40,234 bases of DNA from Bacillota bacterium (GCA_007121025.1 SKMO01000133.1:1-40234); one strand, 5' to 3'. Shown: positions 1 through 10,476, counted from the first letter of the stretch. Notes: a model not told the origin generated them from the sequence alone. Made by a program: numbers and translations.

Positions 1-724
1 ACAGTGACAACAACACAATCATCAGGGCCATGGTGGTCGCAATGGACCTGAACAGGCTCTGGTTGATGCTGTTGTTCACCATCTGGATTTCTGTGAACTT
101 GCCAACTCTGCCGGCATTCTCCCGAATCCGGTCAAAAATGACAATAGAGTCATTGATGGAATACCCGACAATCGTCAGCAGGGCCGCCACAAAGGCACTG
201 TTCACTTCCATCCTGAGCAGCGAAAAAATCCCCACGGTGATCAGCACGTCATGAAGAAGAGCCGCCACTGCCGCCAGTCCAAAGAAGAATTCGAACCGGA
301 TGGTGATGTAAATAATGATCAGCACAGATGCGATGGCCAGGGCCAGAATCGCATTCCGGGTCAGCTCCGCGCCGATCACCGAACTGACAATTTCATTTCG
401 CAGGACTTCCACCGTTCCAAGTTCGGTCCGGACAGCGTCCAGAAGGGCTGCGCCCTCGCGTTCCGCCAGTTCTTCAGTCCGGATCAGATACTGGCTGTCT
501 CCGGATTCCTGCACATTGTAACGCAACTGCTGATCTTCCATGAACACCCGAACCTCGTCAATGGACCGGGCCTCGTCAAACTTCACTTCGAGAATGTTCC
601 CACCTGTGAAGTCGATGCCGAAATTCAGTCCCTGGAAAGCCATGGACACCATGCCGATGAGGATCACCAGGCCGGAAAGGACGTACCAGAGCTTCCTGCG
701 TCCGATAAAATCGATGTTCGTCAT
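1..724 (-). CDS. secF: Protein translocase subunit SecF (3' end cut by window edge)
   Basis: Membrane subunit that works with SecD and YajC to drive protein export through SecYEG using the proton motive force. The reading frame was translated from the minus strand. It starts MTNIDFIGRRKLWYVLSGLV with one membrane helix, followed by the family motif FGIDFTGGN. Near the window edge it has the conserved C-terminal motif GYSINDSIVIFDRIREN. About 241 residues are visible of the roughly 300 usual for the family, so only the last membrane helices are missing. The ATG (722-724) directly follows the secD stop (TAAATG), with AAAGGAG just upstream inside secD, so the two are translationally coupled. Identification is by motif and by synteny with secD and yajC. 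Confidence 0.95.
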   Translation of the reverse strand, partial: MTNIDFIGRRKLWYVLSGLVILIGMVSMAFQGLNFGIDFTGGNILEVKFDEARSIDEVRVFMEDQQLRYNVQESGDSQYLIRTEELAEREGAALLDAVRTELGTVEVLRNEIVSSVIGAELTRNAILALAIASVLIIIYITIRFEFFFGLAAVAALLHDVLITVGIFSLLRMEVNSAFVAALLTIVGYSINDSIVIFDRIRENAGRVGKFTEIQMVNNSINQSLFRSIATTMALMIVLLSL

Positions 725-1978
725 TTAGCTCAGCTCCTTTCTGTGCAATCCATAAAAACTCGGGTTTGTCAGCCCGTGGATGTTCACGGTCAGCCTCAGA
801 AGCAGTCGGGTCAGCAAAAGCGCGGTGATCATGTTGGCCACAATCCCGATCATCAGGGTCAGGGCAAAGCCCCGGATTGCACCGGTTCCCAGCTGGAACA
901 GGACGGCCGCCCCAATGATGGTCGTCAGATTGGAGTCCAGAATGGTCCGGAAGGCCCGTTTGAAACCGGCTTCCACGGAAGCCCGCAGACTCTTGTCACT
1001 GCGAAGCTCATCCTTGATCCGTTCAAAAATAATGATGTTGGCGTCTGCAGCCATGGCCACGGTCAGCAGGATCCCTGCCATGCCGGGCAGGGTGAGCACC
1101 GCGCCAAACAATCTCAGCCCCAGAAGGACCAGCATCCCGAACACCGACAGGGTCAGGATGGAGACCACGCCGGGAAGACGGTACAACAGGATCATGAACA
1201 GGACCAGAAGCACCAGACCAACCTGAATGGCGGTCACTGAACGGTCCAGGGAATCCGATCCCAGGGTTGGCCCCACGGTCCGCAGTTCTATGATGTCCGT
1301 GGACAGTGGAAGCGCCCCGCCCCGCAGCAGACTGGCCAGATTGGCCGCTTCATCGAAGGTTGCAAATCCCCCGCTGATGGTGGCCACGCCGTTGGCAATC
1401 GTTGACTGCACATGGGGTGCCGTCAGAACTTCCTCATCCAGGGTGATTGCAATCACCCGGTCCGGATGGTTTTGCGGAAAGGTGGTTACCAGACGGCGGG
1501 TTTCCGCTTCAAACAGCCGGGCCCCTTCGTTGTTGAACTCCAGAATAATTTCCGGCTGATTCCGATCACTCAGGGTCGCCCGGGCATCCCGAAGCATCCC
1601 CCCGGTCACGATCACTTCGTCATCGACATTGATAAATTCCAGCTTGGCGGTCCGCCCGATCAGTTCCACTGCCTGTTCCGGGTTTTGGACCCCGGCCAGT
1701 TCCACCACCAGGCGGTCGTTGCCGGCCAGCTGAATAATCGGTTCACTGACACCAAACTCATCCACCCGCTGGCGCATCACCGACTGAAGCTGGCGCATTT
1801 CGTCGGCTGATACCTCCTGGCCTTCTTCGGCCCGGGCCTGAAGCACCACGTGCACGCCACCCTGCAGGTCCAGTCCCAGGCTGATCTGTCTGATCAGAGG
1901 CTGCAGGAACACGGCTACTGCCACCACGATGATGACAATCACCGCGGCCAGTTTGGCCGCACTTGTGTTTTTTGCCAT
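725..1978 (-). CDS. secD: Protein translocase subunit SecD
   Basis: SecD is a proton-driven accessory of the Sec translocon acting on the outer face of the membrane. The 417-residue product has an N-terminal helix (about residues 10-27), the LGLDLQGGVHVV motif (about 35-46), a large external region, and C-terminal helices containing GMAGILLTVAMAADANIIIF. The frame could start further upstream (2014). I chose ATG 1978 because AAAGGAG sits at normal distance before it and the product then starts MAKNTSAAKL. It lies 84 bp after yajC and abuts secF. An internal hairpin lies between yajC and secD. Confidence 0.95.
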   Translation of the reverse strand: MAKNTSAAKLAAVIVIIVVAVAVFLQPLIRQISLGLDLQGGVHVVLQARAEEGQEVSADEMRQLQSVMRQRVDEFGVSEPIIQLAGNDRLVVELAGVQNPEQAVELIGRTAKLEFINVDDEVIVTGGMLRDARATLSDRNQPEIILEFNNEGARLFEAETRRLVTTFPQNHPDRVIAITLDEEVLTAPHVQSTIANGVATISGGFATFDEAANLASLLRGGALPLSTDIIELRTVGPTLGSDSLDRSVTAIQVGLVLLVLFMILLYRLPGVVSILTLSVFGMLVLLGLRLFGAVLTLPGMAGILLTVAMAADANIIIFERIKDELRSDKSLRASVEAGFKRAFRTILDSNLTTIIGAAVLFQLGTGAIRGFALTLMIGIVANMITALLLTRLLLRLTVNIHGLTNPSFYGLHRKELS

Positions 1979-2022
1979 GAATACAACTCCTTTTGTGTAT
2001 AATTTGCTGTTCATCTCAGAAA

Positions 2023-2048
2023 GAAACTCTTCCCAGGGGAAGAGTTTC
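2023..2048 (-). terminator. Perfect 12-bp hairpin between yajC and secD
   Basis: An inverted repeat has arms GAAACTCTTCCC and GGGAAGAGTTTC (2023-2034 and 2037-2048) with only two unpaired bases between the arms. On the minus strand it is followed by a T/C-rich stretch (TTTCTTTCTG) and then the secD ribosome binding site. It may be a leaky terminator or an mRNA processing or stabilising hairpin that sets secDF levels apart from yajC. There is no clean T-run, so strong termination is doubtful. Confidence 0.5.
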
Positions 2049-2062
2049 GAACGGTTCTTCTC

Positions 2063-2341
2063 TTATTCGCCCGGTTCCACGACCCGCGCGACGGCCGCCT
2101 TTTCCATAACAATATCCACGCCGTTTGCAACGGTCACCCCGATGGTTGAAGTCTCATCATTAATATGACTGACCGTTCCATGAATCCCTGAAAATGATAC
2201 AATCCTGGATCCTTTTTCCAAAGAGGACATGATTTGTTCTTTGCGCGCCTTCTCTTTTTTCTGCGGCCGGATAATCATCAGATATATCAGACCGATGAAA
2301 AATGCGACATAAATTAGAAGACCAAATGTCTGATCGCCCAT
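2063..2341 (-). CDS. yajC: Preprotein translocase subunit YajC
   Basis: Small single-pass membrane protein of the SecDF-YajC complex. The 92-residue product has an N-terminal helix (about residues 5-24), the hallmark YLMIIRPQKKEKARKEQ, and a basic to beta-rich cytoplasmic part with GSRIVSFSGIHGTVSHI. Length and motif are typical. The ATG at 2341 is preceded by AAAGGTGG. It lies between tgt and secD, the standard order in Bacillota. Clostridial genomes often carry a SCIFF peptide gene near this locus, but the 84 bp to secD is too short for one. Confidence 0.95.
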   Translation of the reverse strand: MGDQTFGLLIYVAFFIGLIYLMIIRPQKKEKARKEQIMSSLEKGSRIVSFSGIHGTVSHINDETSTIGVTVANGVDIVMEKAAVARVVEPGE

Positions 2342-2374
2342 CTTTCCACCACCTTTCGGTTTACTTTCCTGTAT

Positions 2375-2403
2375 ATTCTAACACAAATCCTTCCATTCCA
2401 ATA
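2375..2403 (-). promoter_or_regulatory. Possible yajC promoter
   Basis: A good -10 (TAGAAT, 2375-2380) lies 34 bp upstream of the yajC start in the tgt-yajC gap. The matching -35 position (TATTGG at 17 bp spacing) is poor. yajC-secDF may therefore have its own weak promoter in addition to read-through from queA-tgt. Confidence 0.3.
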
Positions 2404-2449
2404 CTATTTCTTTAATGAGGGGTTAATCGGCTGCCTGGTAAACCACATT

Positions 2450-4632
<2,183 letters not shown>

Positions 4633-4673
4633 TCGTTTGGTACACTCGCTTTCCATAGGGATGACTCATCGCA

Positions 4674-4679
4674 ATTATA
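4674..4679 (-). promoter_or_regulatory. -10 element of the queA promoter
   Basis: Perfect TATAAT on the minus strand, about 42 bp upstream of the queA ATG and downstream of the gdh terminator. No good -35 is found at 16-18 bp. It is the only credible promoter for the queA-tgt-yajC-secDF unit. Confidence 0.45.
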
Positions 4680-4784
4680 CACAAAGTCTGTGGTTGCTGC
4701 ACCACTTCCTTCGTTTTTGTTGGTACCACCTGCAATTCTCCCGCCGGATCCGCCCTCAGTTTCGGCTGAACAGCCCTTCAACGC

Positions 4785-4809
4785 AAAAACCCCCGGCTTC
4801 TGCCGGGGG
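4785..4809 (-). terminator. Rho-independent terminator after gdh
   Basis: An 8-bp GC stem (CCCCCGGC/GCCGGGGG, 4790-4809) with a 4-base loop is followed on the minus strand by TTTTT. It lies 35 bp after the gdh stop codon and separates gdh from the queA unit. Confidence 0.9.
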
Positions 4810-4844
4810 TAACAAGTCAATTGCATGTTGTGTTGCGGATGTTC

Positions 4845-6101
4845 CTAGGGGAAGACGCCGCGGATGTTGTGGGCTTCCACCAGACGCTTCATGGCCACGA
4901 TGTACGCTGCAGTCCGGAAACGACAGTCATAGGTGGTTCTGGCTTCCCAGACCTCATCGAACGCTCTGAGCAAAATCCGTTCCAGGTTCTTGTTGACTTC
5001 ATTGATGTCCCACATCAGGGACTGGATGTTCTGCACCCACTCAAAGTAGGAGACAATGACACCACCGGCATTGGCCAGAATGTCAGGAACCACCATGATA
5101 CCCCGCTCAGCCAGGATCTTGTCGGCTTCCGACGTCGTCGGGCCGTTGGCCCCTTCAACGATGACTGTGGCCTTCAGAGCTTTTGCCACATCGGTGGTGA
5201 TCGTGTTTTCCAAAGCGGCCGGCACCAGCAGGTCCACATCTGCTGTCAGAAGTTCAAAACCGGTAATTTCCTGAACACCCTGAGCCTGGTAGCCTTTCAG
5301 AAGGCCCTTGTTGCTCTCCCAGTAGGCATTCACATCTTCAATGTCAAAGCCGTCCTCACAATAGAGAGAGCAGGAAACATCCCCAATCGCTGTTATTTTG
5401 CATCCTTCTTCATACATCAGTGTGGCTGCGACCCGGCCCACGTTTCCATAACCCTGAATCGCCACCTTTGTTCCGGGGTAGGAGCGGTCCAGTTTTTTCA
5501 GCACTTCCCGGCCAGTCAGCATAACGCCCCTGCCAGTGGCTTCAGGACGGCCCAGCGATCCTCCGATGTCCAGCGGTTTGCCTGTCACCACACCTGGTAC
5601 GGAATAGCCCATGAACATGCTGTACGTGTCCATGATCCAACCCATCACCTGGGCGTTGGTGTTCACATCGGGAGCCGGGATGTCTTTTTCCGGTCCGATC
5701 AACGGCAGGATCCCTGCCGTATAGCGGCGGGTCAGGTTGCGGATTTCATTCAGCGACAGCTGGGTCGGATCCACCTGGATCCCCCCTTTACCTCCGCCGT
5801 AAGGAATGTTGACCACCGCACATTTCAGTGACATCCAGGCGGCCAGCGCCTTCACCTCATCCATGTTGACGTCATGGTGGAACCGGATGCCCCCCTTGCA
5901 GGGACCACGAACGCTGCAGTGCTGTACCCGGTAGCCTTCAAACACTTTGATGGTGCCGTCATCCATACGCACCGGACAGGAGACCTTCAGTTCCCGTTCC
6001 GGATAACGCAGAAAATTGTAGTCGCTCTCTTCCAGGTTAAGCTTGGATGCAGCCAAATCCAGTGTTGACAGCATCTCTTCATAAGGATTGTACTCCGTCA
6101 T
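4845..6101 (-). CDS. gdhA: NAD(P)-dependent glutamate dehydrogenase (Glu/Leu/Phe/Val dehydrogenase family)
   Basis: Catalyses reversible oxidative deamination of glutamate to 2-oxoglutarate and ammonium in the cytoplasm, a central step in amino acid fermentation. The 418-residue length is typical of the hexameric enzyme. Visible residues are substrate-binding Lys69 (GPCKGGIRF) and Lys93, catalytic Lys105 (YGGGKGGIQ), Asp145 (PAPDVNT) and the dinucleotide-binding loop GYGNVG (217-222). The ATG at 6101 is preceded by GAGGAGG. It is monocistronic, with its own promoter and terminator, and divergent from the EF-G-like gene. The exact cofactor (NAD or NADP) cannot be read with confidence. Confidence 0.93.
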   Translation of the reverse strand: MTEYNPYEEMLSTLDLAASKLNLEESDYNFLRYPERELKVSCPVRMDDGTIKVFEGYRVQHCSVRGPCKGGIRFHHDVNMDEVKALAAWMSLKCAVVNIPYGGGKGGIQVDPTQLSLNEIRNLTRRYTAGILPLIGPEKDIPAPDVNTNAQVMGWIMDTYSMFMGYSVPGVVTGKPLDIGGSLGRPEATGRGVMLTGREVLKKLDRSYPGTKVAIQGYGNVGRVAATLMYEEGCKITAIGDVSCSLYCEDGFDIEDVNAYWESNKGLLKGYQAQGVQEITGFELLTADVDLLVPAALENTITTDVAKALKATVIVEGANGPTTSEADKILAERGIMVVPDILANAGGVIVSYFEWVQNIQSLMWDINEVNKNLERILLRAFDEVWEARTTYDCRFRTAAYIVAMKRLVEAHNIRGVFP

Positions 6102-6137
6102 ACTGTTCCCTCCTCATATTCAAAACTTCTTGCCTTA

Positions 6138-6166
6138 ATAGTAGGATAGGACCGTGGGATTGTCCA
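6138..6166 (-). promoter_or_regulatory. gdh promoter
   Basis: TGGACA (6161-6166), a 17-bp spacer and TACTAT (6138-6143) on the minus strand, about 37 bp before the gdh ATG. Spacing is ideal and the -35 matches five of six bases. Confidence 0.5.
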
Positions 6167-6270
6167 GCCATTTCAGCAAAACGGCCCCCAATTTTTTTAT
6201 TTTAAATTAAATTAATCCCTCTTTTGTTAAATGTGGTTAAAGTGGGTCTGGTGCTTTTATCACAACTTTC

Positions 6271-6293
6271 CCTTTTTAAACGCATTTAAAAGG
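6271..6293. promoter_or_regulatory. AT-rich dyad in the gdh/EF-G2 divergent region
   Basis: Imperfect inverted repeat around CCTTTTTAAA / TTTAAAAGG in a strongly AT-rich stretch between two divergent genes. It lies just upstream of the EF-G2 promoter candidate and could be a protein-binding site. Symmetry is the only evidence. Confidence 0.25.
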
Positions 6294-6296
6294 ATT

Positions 6297-6324
6297 TTGT
6301 CTGCAAATCTTTAATTAATACCCT
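6297..6324 (+). promoter_or_regulatory. Candidate promoter of the EF-G-like gene
   Basis: TTGTCT (6297-6302), a 16-bp spacer and TACCCT (6319-6324), 50 bp upstream of the ATG. The -10 is weak by consensus, but the same TACCCT hexamer follows perfect TTGACA boxes at two other genes in this window. Confidence 0.3.
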
Positions 6325-6374
6325 TAAGTCAATAAATCGGGTGTGTCAGCATCCATCATCGGAGGAGGATCTAC

Positions 6375-8441
6375 ATGAACGTTTATCAATCTGAAAACAT
6401 TCGTAACATCGCTCTGGTATCCCATGGAGGTGCGGGTAAGACCTCTTTGGTCGAAGCAATGCTTTACAACGTGAAAAAAACCAACAGACTGGGCAAGGCA
6501 GACGACGGCAACACGGTCACTGATTATCTGCCAGAAGAGATCAAACGGAAGATGAGCATTTTTCTGTCGCTGGCTCCCATTGAGTGGAAAGATTGCAAGG
6601 TCAATCTGGTGGACACCCCCGGGTACGCTGATTTCATCGGCGAGGTGTCCTGTGCTCTGCGGGCGGTGGACGGTCTGGTCTTTCTGGTGGACGCCGTGGC
6701 CGGGGTTGAGGTACAGACTGAAATCGTCTGGCAAAACGCCAATGAATACGATCTTCCCCGTTTTGTCTACATCAATAAAATGGACCGGGAAAACGCCGAT
6801 TTCTACCGGACACTGGCCAGTCTGCGCAGCAAGTTCACCAAGCGAAAGCTGATTCCCATTCAGTTTCCCATCGGAGCCGGCGAAGATTTTGCCGGTATGG
6901 TGGATCTGCTGACCATGAAAGCCGTCCGCTGGGACCGGGAGACCAACGAATGGACAGAGCTCGATGTCCCGGCAGAATACGAAGAAGCCATCAAGAACCA
7001 CCGGATCGAACTGGTGGAAGCGGCCGCTGAAGCCGACGATGACCTGCTGATGCGTTATCTGGAAGGGGAAGAACTGACCGTCGAGGAAATTATGGATGGC
7101 CTGAAATCAGCCACCAAGACCGGGGAGATTGTGCCCATTCTGTGCGGATCAGCCACCCACAACATCAGTGTGATGCCGGTTCTGGATAAAATCGTGGAAT
7201 ACCTTCCATCACCGGTGGAATCCAAGAAAACCACTGCCGAGGAAACCGGCCCCTCCAGTGAACCGTTTTCCGGCATCGTGTTCAAAACGATCTACGACAA
7301 TTTCGTGGGACGGATTTCGTTTATCCGCATTTGTTCCGGAACCTTGAAAGCTGACTCCATCGTCACCAACTCCTCAAAAGAGGCTGATGAGAAAGTGGCC
7401 CATCTGTTCGTGCCGACCGGCAAGGACATGGAAGAAGTGTCTGAAGCCAGAGCCGGAGACATTATTTGCGTGACGAAACTGGCCCAGACTGTCACCGGGG
7501 ACACGCTCTGCGCCAAAGGTGGCTCGGTCGTACTTCAGGGAATCGAATTTCCCTCTCCCACCTACGGGAAAGCCATCCGCCCGAAGAGCAAGGACGACGA
7601 AGACAAACTGGGTTCCGCTCTGGACAAGCTGATCGAAGAGGATCCCTCCTATTCCGTGATCCGGAACAAGGAAACGCGGGAAACCACGATCAATGGCACC
7701 GGGAACATGCACATCGAAGTGCTGGTCTCCCGGCTGCAACGCAAGTTCAGTGTGGATGTGGAATTGAGTGATCCGATCATCCCCTACCGGGAAACGATCA
7801 CCAAGGCTGTCCAAAAGGTCGAAGGAAAGCACAAGAAGCAATCCGGTGGCCACGGCCAGTACGGGCATGTGTACGTCGATCTTGAACCTCTAAACGAAGG
7901 AGAATTTGAATTCGCGGAAACCATTTTCGGCGGCTCGGTTCCCAAGAACTACATCCCTGCTGTGGAAAAAGGCATCCGGGAAGCCATGGAAAACGGTCCG
8001 CTGGCCGGCTACCCCTTGACCCGGCTGAAAGCCACGCTGATCGACGGCTCCTATCACTCGGTGGATTCCTCGGAGATGGCCTTTAAGGTTGCCGGCTCCC
8101 TGGCCCTGCGAAACGCCGTGGAAAAGGCTGCACCGGTCCTGTTGGAGCCCATCATGAAAGTGGAGATCGTCGTACCGGAAAACTATATGGGTGACATCAT
8201 GGGGGATCTGTCCACCAAGCGGGGGAAAATCCAGGGAACAACGTCCCGGGGAAGCCTCACAGTGATCACCGCCCAGGCCCCTCTGGCCGAGATGAGCAAA
8301 TATGCGATCGATTTGAAATCCCTGACCCAGGGCAAAGGCCAGTTCACGATGGCGTTTGATTCCTATGACATCGTGCCGGCAAACATTGCCCCCAAGGTGA
8401 TCGAAGAAAAGAAAAAGCGTGAAGAAGCAAACGACAAGTAA
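6375..8441 (+). CDS. EF-G-like translational GTPase (EF-G2 subfamily)
   Basis: 688-residue paralogue of elongation factor G, with all five EF-G domains by length. Nucleotide-binding motifs are the P-loop HGGAGKTS (17-24), DTPGYADF (79-86) and NKMD (133-136), and the C-terminal domains include GGHGQYGHV and PAVEKGIREAM. It departs from housekeeping EF-G: the switch I RGITI is replaced by RKMSI, and the catalytic histidine of DTPGHVDF is Tyr83. This places it in the EF-G-like/EF-G2 group, whose precise role (translocation under special conditions, ribosome binding or recycling) is not settled. The ATG follows GGAGGAGG. It is a single gene with a strong terminator, outside any ribosomal protein operon. 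Confidence 0.9.
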   Translation: MNVYQSENIRNIALVSHGGAGKTSLVEAMLYNVKKTNRLGKADDGNTVTDYLPEEIKRKMSIFLSLAPIEWKDCKVNLVDTPGYADFIGEVSCALRAVDGLVFLVDAVAGVEVQTEIVWQNANEYDLPRFVYINKMDRENADFYRTLASLRSKFTKRKLIPIQFPIGAGEDFAGMVDLLTMKAVRWDRETNEWTELDVPAEYEEAIKNHRIELVEAAAEADDDLLMRYLEGEELTVEEIMDGLKSATKTGEIVPILCGSATHNISVMPVLDKIVEYLPSPVESKKTTAEETGPSSEPFSGIVFKTIYDNFVGRISFIRICSGTLKADSIVTNSSKEADEKVAHLFVPTGKDMEEVSEARAGDIICVTKLAQTVTGDTLCAKGGSVVLQGIEFPSPTYGKAIRPKSKDDEDKLGSALDKLIEEDPSYSVIRNKETRETTINGTGNMHIEVLVSRLQRKFSVDVELSDPIIPYRETITKAVQKVEGKHKKQSGGHGQYGHVYVDLEPLNEGEFEFAETIFGGSVPKNYIPAVEKGIREAMENGPLAGYPLTRLKATLIDGSYHSVDSSEMAFKVAGSLALRNAVEKAAPVLLEPIMKVEIVVPENYMGDIMGDLSTKRGKIQGTTSRGSLTVITAQAPLAEMSKYAIDLKSLTQGKGQFTMAFDSYDIVPANIAPKVIEEKKKREEANDK

Positions 8442-8451
8442 ACCCTCCTTG

Positions 8452-8482
8452 ACCGTCCGGAGTTCATCCGGACGGTTTTTTT
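8452..8482 (+). terminator. Terminator after the EF-G-like gene
   Basis: A 10-bp stem (ACCGTCCGGA/TCCGGACGGT) with a 5-base loop, followed by seven T residues, starts 10 bp after the stop codon. Confidence 0.93.
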
Positions 8483-8526
8483 GAGGAACATTGTTGGCTG
8501 GGCCCAATCTCATTTCTTCTCTGCTT

Positions 8527-8535
8527 TGGTATAAT
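8527..8535 (+). promoter_or_regulatory. Extended -10 promoter of the stalk-domain gene
   Basis: TGGTATAAT, a perfect -10 with an upstream TG (extended -10), lies 64 bp before the ATG at 8600. The -35 region is poor, as is common for extended -10 promoters. Confidence 0.5.
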
Positions 8536-8599
8536 GAACATAAGAAACCAGCCAAAACGGATCATCCGCTGCACGGTCTTTCCACGGGAGGGATTCCAA

Positions 8600-9598
8600 A
8601 TGAACCGTCACAACACTCTTGCTGTCCTGCTTGTATTTGTGTTCATCATCACCGCCCAGTCCCTGCCGGCCTATGGGGATTCTCCGGTGACATCCACCGC
8701 GTTTTCGCTCGACTATCTGGATCAGCCAATGGTCCGTCAGACTCTGGCCGCAAACGGCGTTATCTCGGACCAGATCAGCCTGTACCTGGCCTCTCCGGAA
8801 CCCGGACCGGAACTCAAGGCGGCCGTCATCAATGGCCTTTACAGCGGTGCGAATGTCTGGGATGTCCGGGACAACGCGTACCGCTTTGCGATGCTCATCC
8901 ACGGCCGGCCCCCTGCCGGTCTGGATCCGGAAGAACTGGATGCCGATGAACTTCTGGTCATCGGGTATCTGACCCTTCTGGACGATTACTTCAATCCTGC
9001 AGACGCCCTTGCCTGGCTTTCCCGGGCGAGAACACTGGCCCCGCGCAGTTTCACCATTGCCATCGTGGAAGCACTTGCTCAGGCCCAGACGGCGCTTTTT
9101 GAATCAGACTGGCCTTCCGTCTGGCAGAGCGTCAAAACAGTGGCCGGAGACCCTGAACTGACCGAAGACCGGCTCAAACCCCAGGCCCTGCAGACAATCC
9201 TCGAATACTTGGTCTTGTACCGGTCCCCGGAAGATGATGTCCTCGTGAACCTCGACAGACAGATCCTCGTTTTCCGGACCGATCCCGTCATCCGCAGAGA
9301 CCGGACTCTGGTCCCCTGGCAGGAACTCGCCGCCGCCCTTGAGGTTCAGTCCACTGTCTCCGGAAGCAAACTGACCTTGACGGGCAACGGCACCACGATA
9401 ATCCTGGACCCAGCGCACAACAGGGCCACCCTCAATGGCCGCTTGGTCACCCTGGACCAGACATCGGTTGTGCTCGGAAACCAGTTGATGATTCCTCTTC
9501 GTTTCACGGCAGAATCATTCGGCGCCGCTGTACACTGGGACAGTCCTGCCCGAAAAGTCGAGGTCTCTTTATCCCGGGAAACCGATGGCACAGACTGA
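8600..9598 (+). CDS. Secreted protein with C-terminal copper-amine-oxidase-type stalk domain
   Basis: 332 residues. The N-terminus (MNRHNTLAVLLVFVFIITAQ, then SLPAYG) is a signal peptide of about 25 residues. The middle (30-220) is not recognised. Residues about 223-330 form a stalk domain of the copper amine oxidase N-terminal type, with RTLVPWQELAAALE, NRATLNGRLV and MIPLRFTAESFGAAVHWD. This non-catalytic domain is common in secreted Bacillota proteins, and here no oxidase domain is attached. I chose ATG 8600 over an upstream ATG (8534) because GGGAGGG precedes it and it begins the signal peptide. Its function is unknown; an envelope role is inferred from the domain. Confidence 0.8.
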   Translation: MNRHNTLAVLLVFVFIITAQSLPAYGDSPVTSTAFSLDYLDQPMVRQTLAANGVISDQISLYLASPEPGPELKAAVINGLYSGANVWDVRDNAYRFAMLIHGRPPAGLDPEELDADELLVIGYLTLLDDYFNPADALAWLSRARTLAPRSFTIAIVEALAQAQTALFESDWPSVWQSVKTVAGDPELTEDRLKPQALQTILEYLVLYRSPEDDVLVNLDRQILVFRTDPVIRRDRTLVPWQELAAALEVQSTVSGSKLTLTGNGTTIILDPAHNRATLNGRLVTLDQTSVVLGNQLMIPLRFTAESFGAAVHWDSPARKVEVSLSRETDGTD

Positions 9599-9612
9599 GC
9601 GGCAGAATAAGA

Positions 9613-9668
9613 ACAAACGAAACGAAGCGCAGCGGGGACTCTTCCCCGCTGCGCTTCGTTTCGTTTGT
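9613..9668. terminator. Perfect 26-bp inverted repeat between convergent genes
   Basis: Left arm 9613-9638 and right arm 9643-9668 are exact reverse complements with a 4-base loop. The arms run from ACAAACG at the outside to CAGCGGGGA at the loop. On both strands the 3' arm ends in a U-rich segment (TTCGTTTCGTTTGT), so it can end transcription of both the stalk-domain gene (plus) and the SDR gene (minus). It is far longer than a normal terminator stem. Confidence 0.75.
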
Positions 9669-9683
9669 GTGTTGGTTGGATTT

Positions 9684-10439
9684 TTATACTTCCATGATAC
9701 CAACATGGGCGGTAATGCCTCCGTCCATGACATAGACGCCGCCATTGATGTATCCCTGTTCCACCAGAAAGGCATTCATGGCAGCCAATTCCTGGGGGGT
9801 GGCCACCGATTTGGTCGGCGTTTTCTCCAGGACTCTTCGCATATAGTCGTCCACTTTGTCTTCCTGAACGCCCATGGCCGTCTGCACGTATCCCGGACAG
9901 ACCGCGTTGCAGGTGATCCCGTACCGGCCCCACTCCGCCGCAATGTTGCGGGTGTACCCGATCATGGCGTGCTTGGTGGCCACATACGTCGATGAACCCG
10001 GGGACCCGTACAGACCTTGGATCGACGCTGTGTTGACAATCCGTCCATAACCAATTTCTTTCATTTTCGGCAGCAGATTGCGGCAAAACAGGTAGACGCT
10101 TTTCACGTTGATTCCGAAAATCATGTCCCATTCGCTTTCACTCACCTCATCCAGGCGGTGAAACGGCCCGCCAATCCCTGCGTTGTTTACCAGGATCGTC
10201 GGGGTCCCCCAGGTCTCTTCAACCTTTGCAATACAGGTTTCCACCTGTTCGGCTTTCGATACATCGCAGCGGACGGCCAGTGCCTGTCCCCCCGCTTCCG
10301 TGATCTCCCCGGCGACCTTGGCTGCCCGGGTTTCATCAATATCAACCACGGCCACCCTGATGCCGTCAGCGGCAAACCGTTTGGCAGTGGCTTCTCCAAT
10401 GCCGTTTCCAGCACCGGTAACAATCGCAATGTTCTCCAT
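9684..10439 (-). CDS. SDR-family NAD(P)-dependent oxidoreductase
   Basis: 251-residue classical short-chain dehydrogenase, cytoplasmic. It has the cofactor-binding TGAGNGIG (8-15), the NNAG motif (85-88), catalytic Ser139, Tyr152 and Lys156 (YVATK), and the PGYVQTAM loop. Asp33 after the second strand (VVDID) suggests NAD(H) preference. It resembles 3-oxoacyl-ACP reductase/acetoin or sugar-alcohol dehydrogenase-type SDRs, but the substrate cannot be told from sequence. The longer open frame to 10616 is rejected: ATG 10439 has AAAGGAGGGG directly upstream and starts at the Rossmann fold. A TTGACA promoter and a GTATA dyad lie upstream. Confidence 0.88.
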   Translation of the reverse strand: MENIAIVTGAGNGIGEATAKRFAADGIRVAVVDIDETRAAKVAGEITEAGGQALAVRCDVSKAEQVETCIAKVEETWGTPTILVNNAGIGGPFHRLDEVSESEWDMIFGINVKSVYLFCRNLLPKMKEIGYGRIVNTASIQGLYGSPGSSTYVATKHAMIGYTRNIAAEWGRYGITCNAVCPGYVQTAMGVQEDKVDDYMRRVLEKTPTKSVATPQELAAMNAFLVEQGYINGGVYVMDGGITAHVGIMEV

Positions 10440-10453
10440 CTTACCCCTCCTTT

Positions 10454-10469
10454 GTATAGTTGTATATAC
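10454..10469. promoter_or_regulatory. Possible operator of the SDR gene
   Basis: Dyad GTATA-N6-TATAC at about +1 to +16 of the transcript from the SDR promoter, just upstream of the ribosome binding site. The GTATA...TATAC symmetry resembles sites of GntR- or TetR-type repressors. No regulator gene lies nearby. Confidence 0.3.
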
Positions 10470-10476
10470 TACTTTT

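Noticed and set aside
251-1240. Long plus-strand open frame (329 codons) opposite secF and secD
   Set aside because: It lies antisense to well-conserved SecD/SecF sequence, has no recognisable domain and a composition (many Gln, His, Gly) typical of a shadow frame.
1979-2062. SCIFF peptide gene between yajC and secD, as often present near this locus in Clostridia
   Set aside because: The 84-bp gap holds only a hairpin and a ribosome binding site and is too short for the usual precursor.
4721-4730. GGTGGTACC-like sequence on the minus strand suggesting a T-box leader before queA
   Set aside because: It lies upstream of the likely queA promoter, has no specifier or antiterminator fold I can draw, and queA is not a usual T-box target.
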